Assembly (NCBI RefSeq): GCF_030816895.1
Contig: NZ_JAUSYL010000001.1
Location: forward strand, 1,178,001 to 1,242,000
Direction: 5' to 3'
Length of the DNA: 64,000 nucleotides
From: Clavibacter sp. B3I6
GTDB taxonomy: Bacteria > Actinomycetota > Actinomycetes > Actinomycetales > Microbacteriaceae
The position numbers and the translations under genes were made by a program. Under the pieces are notes generated by a model. That model searched no databases, was not told the DNA's origin, and worked only from the letters and a program-made list of their open reading frames with translations. Every line of letters begins with the position of its first letter. Position 1 is the stretch's first letter. Shown one piece after another: positions 57,801-64,000 of this stretch.

Positions 57801-58976
57801 ATGCGCGTAGCCGTCGTCAGCGAGAGCTTCCTCCCCACCGTCAACGGCGTCACCACGAGCGTCTGCCGGGTGCTCGAGCACCTGAGGGACCGCGGGCACG
57901 AGGTGCTGGTGATCGCCCCCGACGCGGGCGCCCCGTCCGAGTTCGCCGGCTTCCGCGTGCACGGCGTCCCGGCCATCGCCTACCGGCAGTTCCCCGTCGG
58001 GATCCCGAGCCCCCACGTCCTGCGCCTCCTCACCGACTTCGCGCCCGACGTGCTGCACGCGGCCTCCCCCCTCTTCCTCGGCGCGCAGGCCATCGCGGCC
58101 GCCACGCGCATCGACGTGCCCTCCGTGGCGGTGTTCCAGACCGACGTCGCGGGCTACGCGCGCCGCAACCGCCTGGCCGCGACCGCGCCCTACGTGTGGC
58201 GGCTCGTGCGCTGGATCCACCAGGGCGCGGACCTCACCCTCGCGCCCTCGAGCGCCGCCGCCGCCGACCTCGCGGCCGCGGGCGTCGAGCGCGTCGCCCG
58301 CTGGGGCCGGGGCGTCGACCTCGACCGCTACCACCCGCGCAACCGCGCCATGGACGACGCGGTCGCCCTGCGCCACCGCGTCGCGCCGGCCGGCGAGACG
58401 GTCGTCGGCTACGTCGGCCGCATCGCGCCCGAGAAGCAGCTCGAGCGCCTCCAGGCGCTCCGCGGGATGCCCGGCGTCCGGTTCCTGATCGCGGGCGACG
58501 GGCCCAGCCAGGGCTCGGCCCGCCGCGCGCTCGCCGGCATGCCCGTCACCTGGCTCGGACGGGTCGGCGGCCGTGAGCTCGCCGCCGCGTACGCCGCCAT
58601 GGACGTCTTCGTCCACACCGGGACGGAGGAGACCTTCGGGCAGACCGTGCAGGAGGCCCACGCGTCCGGGCTCCCCGTCGTCGCGCCGCACGCGGGCGGA
58701 CCCATCGACCTGGTCGACCACGGCACCGATGGCTTCCTCTTCGACCCCGCCTCACCGCGGGACGCGCACCTGCGGCGCCTCGTGGACGAGCTCGCGGCCG
58801 ACGAGCCCCTGCGCCTGCGGATGGGCGAGGCCGGTCGCCGCGCGGTCCTCGGCCGCTCCTGGGCGACCATCGGCGACGAGCTCATCGGCCACTACGGACG
58901 CGCGGTCTCGGCCCGCCGCTCCGCGCTGCAGACGGCGGATCCCGCCAGCGCCGGCGCCGTCCCCGTCATCGCCTGA
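57801..58976 (+). CDS. GT4 alpha-mannosyltransferase, MgtA-like
   Basis: The 391-residue product starts MRVAVVSESFLPTVNGVTTS, then VCRVLEHLRDRGHEVLVIAP, with FQTDVAGYARR, GRGVDLDRYHPRNR, VGYVGRIAPEKQLERLQAL and HTGTEETFGQTVQEAHASGL, then P-V-V-A-P-H-A-G-G-P. This matches the actinobacterial MgtA/GDP-mannose-dependent alpha-mannosyltransferase group, which builds glycolipids such as mannosylated glucuronosyl-diacylglycerol. Divergent pairing with manC, the GDP-mannose source, supports mannose as donor. The acceptor is inferred only. Confidence 0.88.
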   Translation: MRVAVVSESFLPTVNGVTTSVCRVLEHLRDRGHEVLVIAPDAGAPSEFAGFRVHGVPAIAYRQFPVGIPSPHVLRLLTDFAPDVLHAASPLFLGAQAIAAATRIDVPSVAVFQTDVAGYARRNRLAATAPYVWRLVRWIHQGADLTLAPSSAAAADLAAAGVERVARWGRGVDLDRYHPRNRAMDDAVALRHRVAPAGETVVGYVGRIAPEKQLERLQALRGMPGVRFLIAGDGPSQGSARRALAGMPVTWLGRVGGRELAAAYAAMDVFVHTGTEETFGQTVQEAHASGLPVVAPHAGGPIDLVDHGTDGFLFDPASPRDAHLRRLVDELAADEPLRLRMGEAGRRAVLGRSWATIGDELIGHYGRAVSARRSALQTADPASAGAVPVIA

Positions 58977-59024
58977 GCCGCTCCGCGACGGCCGCGGGAG
59001 CAGCCCCGGGACGACCCCTGCCGC

Positions 59025-59038
59025 TTAGGGTCCCCTAA
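59025..59038 (+). promoter_or_regulatory. dyad resembling a DtxR/IdeR iron box, upstream of sdh
   Basis: TTAGGGTCCCCTAA is a perfect 6-bp dyad with a 2-nt centre. Laid against the 19-bp DtxR/IdeR consensus, 12 of the first 15 positions agree, while the last four do not. It lies about 25 bp upstream of the likely sdh -10, where a regulator could act. SDH carries three Fe-S clusters and haem, so iron control would make sense. Binding is inferred. Confidence 0.4.
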
Positions 59039-59062
59039 CGGGCGACCGCCGGAGGGCGACCG

Positions 59063-59068
59063 TAGACT
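59063..59068 (+). promoter_or_regulatory. candidate -10 box of sdhCDAB
   Basis: TAGACT would start a transcript with about 65 nt of leader; GGGAGGG precedes the sdhC GTG. Confidence 0.5.
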
Positions 59069-59139
59069 CGGGGGGTCGCGCAACGTCGGCGCGAAGGGTC
59101 CCCGCCCACGGCGGCACCAGCATCAGGGAGGGTCGTTCC

Positions 59140-59574
59140 GTGTCCATCAAGTCGGCAGGAACCCGCGAACCGCACATCTCACGCGCACCGAAGGTCCCCG
59201 CCGGGACCCTCTACCGGGGCCGCGAGGGCATGTGGTCATGGGTGCTGCACCGCATCACCGGCGTGGCCATCTTCTTCTTCCTCCTCGTGCACGTGCTCGA
59301 CACGAGCCTCATCCGGGTGAGCCCCGAGGCCTACAACGCGGTCATCGGCACGTACAAGAACCCGCTCATGGGCATCGGCGAGGTCGGCCTCGTCGGCGCC
59401 ATCGGGTTCCACGCGCTCAACGGCCTGCGCATCGTGCTCATCGACTTCTGGCGCTACGGCGCCAAGCACCAGCGCCTCATGTTCTACGTGGTCATCGGCC
59501 TCTGGGTCGTGCTCATGGCGGGCTTCGTGCCCCGCCACCTGATGAACGTGTTCAGCGAAGCGGGATGGATCTGA
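59140..59574 (+). CDS. sdhC: succinate dehydrogenase cytochrome b556 subunit
   Basis: The 144-residue product has three membrane helices. The block MWSWVLHRITGVAIFFFLLV is the SdhC signature (S-x-x-x-R-x-S/T-G-V), with the haem-ligand candidate His in F-L-L-V-H-V-L-D and HALNGLRIVLIDFWRYG afterwards. It anchors the SDH catalytic subunits and helps pass electrons to quinone. GTG 59140 has GGGAGGG 7-8 bp upstream. sdhD begins 2 bp after its stop. Confidence 0.95.
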   Translation: MSIKSAGTREPHISRAPKVPAGTLYRGREGMWSWVLHRITGVAIFFFLLVHVLDTSLIRVSPEAYNAVIGTYKNPLMGIGEVGLVGAIGFHALNGLRIVLIDFWRYGAKHQRLMFYVVIGLWVVLMAGFVPRHLMNVFSEAGWI

Positions 59575-59576
59575 TC

Positions 59577-60041
59577 ATGAGCGACATCGCACAGAAGGTC
59601 AGCGTCGAGCGGCCCCGCCAGGCACGGCAGCCCCGTGCGCAGGGCGGCGTGAACTGGGAGAAGTGGGGCTGGATCTACCAGCGCGCCTCGGGCGTCGTGC
59701 TCGTCGTGCTGATCTTCGGCCACCTCTACGTGAACCTCATCATGGGCGAGGGCATCAAGGCCATCGACTTCGCGTTCGTCGGCGGCAAGCTGTCGGACCC
59801 GTTCTGGAAGGTCTGGGACATCGCGCTGCTGTGGCTCGCGGTCATCCACGGCGCCAACGGCATGCGCACCATCGTCAACGACTACGCGGCCTCGCCGCTC
59901 ACGCGGAAGGTCCTCAAGGGCGCGCTCGTCGCCTCCACCGTGGTCCTCATCGTACTCGGCACGCTCGTGGTCTTCACGTTCGACCCGTGCCCGGCCGGCC
60001 AGCCCGCGGACCTGCTGCCCTCCTTCTGCGGCGACCTGTAG
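59577..60041 (+). CDS. sdhD: succinate dehydrogenase membrane anchor subunit
   Basis: The 154-residue product has three helices with WIYQRASGVVLVVLIFGHLY (His in G-H-L-Y as haem ligand candidate) and LLWLAVIHGANGMRTIVNDY. ATG 59577 is chosen; ATG 59565, inside the sdhC end, would add four residues and has no better ribosome site. It lies between sdhC and sdhA in the usual actinobacterial order. Confidence 0.93.
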   Translation: MSDIAQKVSVERPRQARQPRAQGGVNWEKWGWIYQRASGVVLVVLIFGHLYVNLIMGEGIKAIDFAFVGGKLSDPFWKVWDIALLWLAVIHGANGMRTIVNDYAASPLTRKVLKGALVASTVVLIVLGTLVVFTFDPCPAGQPADLLPSFCGDL

Positions 60042-60074
60042 CCCGCACCCCTTTACGCCTCGAGAAAGAAGCAC

Positions 60075-61898
60075 GTGACCACTGACACCGCGAACCCCGG
60101 TTCCGAGCCCACCGCGAGCACCATCGTGGACGGCGTCCACTACCACCAGTTCGACATCGTGATCGTGGGTGCGGGCGGCGCCGGCATGCGCGCGGCGATC
60201 GAGGCGGGACCCCAGGCGAACACGGCCGTCATCTCCAAGCTCTACCCCACGCGCTCCCACACGGGCGCGGCGCAGGGCGGCATGGCCGCCGCGCTCGCGA
60301 ACGTCGAGGAGGACAGCTGGGAGTGGCACACCTTCGACACCGTCAAGGGCGGCGACTACCTCGTGGACCAGGACGCGGCGGAGATCCTCGCGAAGGAGGC
60401 CATCGACGCGGTCATCGACCTCGAGAACATGGGCCTCCCCTTCAACCGCACGCCCGACGGCAAGATCGACCAGCGCCGCTTCGGCGGCCACACGGCCGAC
60501 CACGGCAAGAGCCCCGTCCGCCGCTCCTGCTACGCGGCCGACCGCACGGGCCACATGATCCTGCAGACGCTGTACCAGAACTGCGTCAAGTTCGGCATCA
60601 ACTTCTACAACGAGTTCTACGTGCTCGACCTGGTCATGGCCGAGGTCGACGGCAAGCAGCAGCCCGCGGGCGTCGTCGCCCTCGAGCTCTCCACCGGCGA
60701 GATCCACGTCTTCCAGGCCAAGGCCGTCATCTTCGCCACGGGCGGCTTCGGCAAGATCTACAAGACGACCTCGAACGCGCACACCCTCACGGGCGACGGC
60801 GTCGGCATCATCTGGCGGAAGGGCCTGCCGCTGGAGGACATGGAGTTTTTCCAGTTCCACCCGACCGGCCTCGCCGGCCTCGGCATCCTCCTGTCGGAGG
60901 CGGCCCGCGGCGAGGGCGCGATCCTCCGCAACAGCGAGGGCGAGCGCTTCATGGAGCGCTACGCCCCCACCATCAAGGACCTCGCGCCCCGCGACATCGT
61001 CGCGCGGTGCATGGCCACCGAGATCCGCGAGGGACGGGGAGCGGGCCCGAACAAGGACTACGTCTACCTCGACATCACGCACCTCGAGCCCGCCGTCATC
61101 GACGCGAAGCTCCCCGACATCACGGAGTTCGCGCGCACGTACCTCGGCGTCGAGCCCTACACGGAGCCCGTGCCCGTGCTGCCGACCGCGCACTACGCGA
61201 TGGGCGGCATCCCCACGAACATCAAGGCCGAGGTCCTCTCCGACAACACGACCGTGGTGCCGGGCCTCTACGCGGCCGGCGAGTGCGCGTGCGTGTCCGT
61301 GCACGGATCCAACCGCCTGGGCACCAACTCGCTCCTCGACATCAACGTGTTCGGCAAGCGCGCGGGCAACTACGCGGCCGAGTACGTGAAGGGCGTCGAC
61401 TTCACGCCGCTGCCCGCCGACGCGGCCGACTTCGTGAAGGGCCTCGTCGAGGGCGCGCGCAACTCCAACGGCACCGAGCGGATCTCGACCCTGCGTCGCG
61501 AGCTGCAGGAGTCGATGGACCGCAACGCCCAGGTGTTCCGCACCGAGGACACGCTGATCGAGGTCACCAAGGTGATCGCCGACCTGCGCGAGCGGTACAC
61601 GAACATCCAGGTGCAGGACAAGGGACAGCGCTTCAACACCGACCTGCTCGAGGCCATCGAGCTCGGCTTCCTGCTCGACCTCGCGGAGGTCGTCGTCTAC
61701 TCGGCGATGTACCGCAAGGAGAGCCGCGGCGGCCACTTCCGCGAGGACTTCCCGAAGCGGGACGACGAGAACTACATGGTCCACACCATGGCGTACCTCA
61801 CCGGCGACGCCCACAGCACGGACGCCGGCGACCACATCAAGCTCAGCACCAAGCCCGTGGTCATCACGAACTACCAGCCGATGGAGCGGAAGTACTGA
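60075..61898 (+). CDS. sdhA: succinate dehydrogenase flavoprotein subunit
   Basis: The 607-residue product has FDIVIVGAGGAGMRAAIEAG (FAD loop), SHTGAAQGGMAAALANVEED (H62 for covalent FAD), RRSCYAADRTGHMILQTLYQ, FHPTGLAGLGILLSEAARGE and RGEGAILRNSEGERFMERYA, and HYAMGGIPTN with LYAAGECACVSVHGSNRLG. All catalytic blocks are intact. It oxidises succinate to fumarate. GTG 60075 follows AGAAAGAAG. sdhB follows after 60 bp. Confidence 0.98.
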   Translation: MTTDTANPGSEPTASTIVDGVHYHQFDIVIVGAGGAGMRAAIEAGPQANTAVISKLYPTRSHTGAAQGGMAAALANVEEDSWEWHTFDTVKGGDYLVDQDAAEILAKEAIDAVIDLENMGLPFNRTPDGKIDQRRFGGHTADHGKSPVRRSCYAADRTGHMILQTLYQNCVKFGINFYNEFYVLDLVMAEVDGKQQPAGVVALELSTGEIHVFQAKAVIFATGGFGKIYKTTSNAHTLTGDGVGIIWRKGLPLEDMEFFQFHPTGLAGLGILLSEAARGEGAILRNSEGERFMERYAPTIKDLAPRDIVARCMATEIREGRGAGPNKDYVYLDITHLEPAVIDAKLPDITEFARTYLGVEPYTEPVPVLPTAHYAMGGIPTNIKAEVLSDNTTVVPGLYAAGECACVSVHGSNRLGTNSLLDINVFGKRAGNYAAEYVKGVDFTPLPADAADFVKGLVEGARNSNGTERISTLRRELQESMDRNAQVFRTEDTLIEVTKVIADLRERYTNIQVQDKGQRFNTDLLEAIELGFLLDLAEVVVYSAMYRKESRGGHFREDFPKRDDENYMVHTMAYLTGDAHSTDAGDHIKLSTKPVVITNYQPMERKY

Positions 61899-61958
61899 TC
61901 CCTCGAGGATCAGCGCCGCCCCCCGCACCCGCAGCACCGAACGGATAGGACCGCACAC

Positions 61959-62720
61959 GTGAGCACCGCAACCCTGGACGCACCCCCCGCGGGAGAGGCC
62001 TCGGCCATCCCGACCTTCACGGTCACCCTCATCATCCGCCGCTTCCTGCCCGGCCAGGACGCCGAGCCGCGCTGGGAGGACTTCGACGTCGAGGTCTACC
62101 CGACCGACCGGATCCTCGACGCCCTGCACAAGATCAAGTGGGAGCAGGACGGGTCGCTGACCTTCCGCCGCTCCTGCGCACACGGCGTGTGCGGATCCGA
62201 CGCGATGCGCATCAACGGCCGCAACCGACTGGCCTGCAAGACGCTCATCAAGGACCTCGACATCGACCAGCCCATCTACGTGGAGGCCATCAAGGGCCTG
62301 CCGCTGGAGAAGGATCTGGTCGTCGACATGGAGCCGTTCTTCGAGTCGTTCCGCGACGTGCAGCCCTTCCTCATCTCGAACACGAAGCCGGAGAAGGGCA
62401 AGGAGCGGATCCAGTCCGCCGCCGAGCGCGCCCGCTTCGACGACACCACCAAGTGCATCCTCTGCGCCGCGTGCACGTCGTCGTGCCCCGTCTTCTGGAC
62501 GGACGGCCAGTACTTCGGGCCCGCCGCCATCGTCAACGCGCACCGCTTCATCTTCGACTCGCGCGACGAGTCGAACGTGCGCCTCGACATCCTGAACGAC
62601 AAGGAGGGCGTGTGGCGCTGCCGCACGACCTTCAACTGCTCCGAGGCGTGCCCGCGCGGCATCCAGGTGACGCAGGCGATCGCCGAGGTCAAGCAGGCGA
62701 TCATGCGCGGCAAGGCGTAG
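61959..62720 (+). CDS. sdhB: succinate dehydrogenase iron-sulfur subunit
   Basis: The 253-residue product has the [2Fe-2S] ligands in RRSCAHGVCGSDAMRINGRN and L-A-C, and the two further clusters in CILCAACTSSCPVFW and FNCSEACPRGIQVTQAI. It passes electrons from SdhA to the membrane quinone site. The end of the sdhCDAB operon is marked by a long hairpin 18 bp after the stop. Confidence 0.98.
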   Translation: MSTATLDAPPAGEASAIPTFTVTLIIRRFLPGQDAEPRWEDFDVEVYPTDRILDALHKIKWEQDGSLTFRRSCAHGVCGSDAMRINGRNRLACKTLIKDLDIDQPIYVEAIKGLPLEKDLVVDMEPFFESFRDVQPFLISNTKPEKGKERIQSAAERARFDDTTKCILCAACTSSCPVFWTDGQYFGPAAIVNAHRFIFDSRDESNVRLDILNDKEGVWRCRTTFNCSEACPRGIQVTQAIAEVKQAIMRGKA

Positions 62721-62738
62721 CGCCTCCCGCCCGACACC

Positions 62739-62780
62739 ACGACGGCCCCGCGGCTCCGAGAGGAGCGGCGGGGCCGTCGT
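62739..62780. terminator. strong bidirectional terminator
   Basis: ACGACGGCCCCGC (62739-62751) pairs with GCGGGGCCGTCGT (62768-62780), enclosing GCTCC/GGAGC. It lies between convergent sdhB and ptsI. Confidence 0.85.
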
Positions 62781-62810
62781 CGTGCGCAGGAGGGATCTCC
62801 GTGCGGCGGA

Positions 62811-64000
62811 TCAGCGGTCGGCGAGCACCCGCTCCGCGGCGGCGCGCGCCTCGGCCGCCGTGCGGCCCGTGAGCGCGGCCTCGGCGGCGGCACGGGCGTC
62901 GTCGAGGGTGCGGCGGCCGAGCTCGAGTCGGACGTCGGCGAGGGCGGCGGGCGTCATCGACAGGCTCGTGGCGCCGAGGCCGACGAGCACGACGGCGAGG
63001 CGCGGATCCGCTGCCGCCTCGCCGCAGATGCCGACCGGGGTCCCGGAGGCGCGGCCCGCGTCGCCGAGGGTGCGCACGAGGCGGAGCACGGCGGGGTGCC
63101 ACGGGTCCTGGTAGGACGCGACCGAGCCGAGCAGCCGGTCGGCCGCCATCGTGTACTGCGTGAGGTCGTTGGTGCCGATGCTCACGAAGTCCGCGACCTC
63201 CACGACCTGGTCGGCGAGGATCGCGAGCGACGGCACCTCGGCCATCACGCCGACGGTCGTGAGGCCGAGCTCGCGGCCGAGCTGCACGAAGTAGAGCGTC
63301 TCCTCGGCGTCGCCGACCATGGGCGCCATGACCCAGAGGTCCGCGTCGGTCGCCGCGTCCGCCGCGGCCAGGGCCGTCAGCTGGTCGCGGAGGACGTCCT
63401 CGTGCGCCCGCAGCGCGCGGAGGCCCCGGAGCCCGAGGGCCGGGTTCTCCTCGTCGGCGTCGGTGAGGAAGGCGAGGGGCTTGTCGGCTCCCGCGTCCAG
63501 CGCGCGGACCACGACCTTGCGTCCCGGGAACGCCTGGAGGAGGCGCGTGTACTGCGAGGTCTGCTCCGCGACGGTGGGCGCGGTGGCGGCGTCCAGGAAC
63601 AGGAACTCGGTGCGGAAGAGGCCGACGCCCTCGGCGCCGAGCTCGACGGCGCGCGCGGCCTCCGCGGGCGAGCCGAGGTTCGCGAGGAGCGGCACGGGCG
63701 TGCCGTCGGCGAGCGCGCCGTCCGTGAGGGGCGCGGCGAGCGCCTCCTCGCGGGCGCGGATCCGGTCGAGGGCGTCCTGGCGCTCGGCGTCGTCGGGATG
63801 CGCGATCACGACCCCGGCGGCGGCGTCCACCACGACCTCGACGCCCTCCGCGAGGTCCGCGGCGCCGACCGCGCCCACGATGGCGGGGATGGAGCGGCTG
63901 CGGGCGAGGATCGCGGTGTGGCTGGTGGGCCCGCCGTCGGTGGTGACGAGGGCGAGCACGCGGTCGAGCTCGAGGAGCGCGGTGTCGGCCGGCGCGAGGT
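62811..64000 (-). CDS. ptsI: PTS enzyme I (phosphoenolpyruvate-protein phosphotransferase), N-terminus outside the window
   Basis: The C-terminal 396 residues are visible; the 5' end continues beyond base 64000. The visible part starts LAPADTALLELDRVLALVTT, then D-G-G-P-T-S-H-T-A-I-L-A-R with the phospho-histidine, GVGLFRTEFLFLDA, VMAPMVGDAEETLYFVQLGR, VSIGTNDLTQYTMAADR and TPVGICGEAAADPR (catalytic Cys). It takes phosphate from PEP to HPr. The EIIA and EIIB genes at 45 kb could be recipients of this phosphate chain. Family length is about 550-570, so roughly 160-170 residues are missing. Confidence 0.95.
   Translation of the reverse strand, partial: LAPADTALLELDRVLALVTTDGGPTSHTAILARSRSIPAIVGAVGAADLAEGVEVVVDAAAGVVIAHPDDAERQDALDRIRAREEALAAPLTDGALADGTPVPLLANLGSPAEAARAVELGAEGVGLFRTEFLFLDAATAPTVAEQTSQYTRLLQAFPGRKVVVRALDAGADKPLAFLTDADEENPALGLRGLRALRAHEDVLRDQLTALAAADAATDADLWVMAPMVGDAEETLYFVQLGRELGLTTVGVMAEVPSLAILADQVVEVADFVSIGTNDLTQYTMAADRLLGSVASYQDPWHPAVLRLVRTLGDAGRASGTPVGICGEAAADPRLAVVLVGLGATSLSMTPAALADVRLELGRRTLDDARAAAEAALTGRTAAEARAAAERVLADR

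Noticed and set aside
1..64000. CRISPR arrays, insertion sequences, prophage genes, tRNA or rRNA genes
   Set aside because: No regularly spaced repeats, transposase or integrase motifs, terminal inverted repeats, or tRNA cloverleaf-like segments were found by reading both strands.

Overview
The window is very GC-rich (roughly 70 percent or more by eye) and densely coded. It reads as a chromosomal segment from a high-GC actinobacterium of the Microbacteriaceae, most likely Clavibacter or a close relative. The grounds are actinobacterial families (AccE-type epsilon subunit, AccBC-type fused biotin carboxylase, LpdA-like flavoprotein, PmmB-like mutase, MgtA-like mannosyltransferase), very frequent GTG starts, many GTGA/ATGA gene overlaps, and many start codons only 6-8 nt downstream of a TANNNT box (leaderless transcripts). 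The genus is inferred, not proven. I saw no tRNA, rRNA, insertion sequence, CRISPR array, prophage or origin.

Region 1 (1-25403) is a cell-envelope glycan locus. It holds the end of a Wzy-like polymerase/ligase, two GtrA proteins, a large secreted repeat protein, a galactofuranose module (glf, a GlfT2 orthologue and a GlfT1-like transferase), several GT2 and one GT4 glycosyltransferases, two polyprenyl-phosphate glycosyltransferases, two large membrane proteins of GT-C/YfhO type (one frameshifted), the complete dTDP-rhamnose pathway (rmlA, rmlC, rmlB, rmlD), an ABC-2 polysaccharide exporter and an LCP ligase. Together these could make activated rhamnose and galactofuranose, assemble a lipid-linked glycan, export it and attach it to the wall.

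Region 2 (25400-40781) is mostly housekeeping: purE and purK, a third gtrA, a PH-domain membrane protein, birA, an acyl-CoA carboxylase beta plus epsilon pair, a two-component locus (response regulator, histidine kinase and a histidine-kinase-like protein), a TrmA/RlmD-like RNA methyltransferase, a frameshifted maf, an unknown protein, the biotin carboxylase/BCCP subunit and an LpdA-like flavoprotein. BirA, AccA, AccD and AccE form a functional set: BirA biotinylates the AccA-type subunit, and AccD and AccE complete the enzyme.

Region 3 (40878-56479) is a nucleoside uptake and salvage island: purine nucleoside phosphorylase with a phosphohexomutase-family partner, adenosine deaminase, nucleoside hydrolase, and an operon of BMP-type lipoprotein, ATPase, two permeases, cytidine deaminase and thymidine phosphorylase. 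A second BMP lipoprotein lies just upstream behind its own promoter and terminator. Embedded here are a MerR regulator with a frameshifted membrane protein, and orphan PTS EIIA and EIIB genes without an EIIC.

Region 4 (56553-64000) has a divergent mannose pair (GDP-mannose pyrophosphorylase and an MgtA-like mannosyltransferase), the sdhCDAB operon behind a possible iron-regulator box, and the C-terminal part of PTS enzyme I running off the end.

Three genes (11775-13974, 36143-36815, 44122-45133) each carry one extra base in a G-rich run. They are either pseudogenes or uncorrected base-calling errors.
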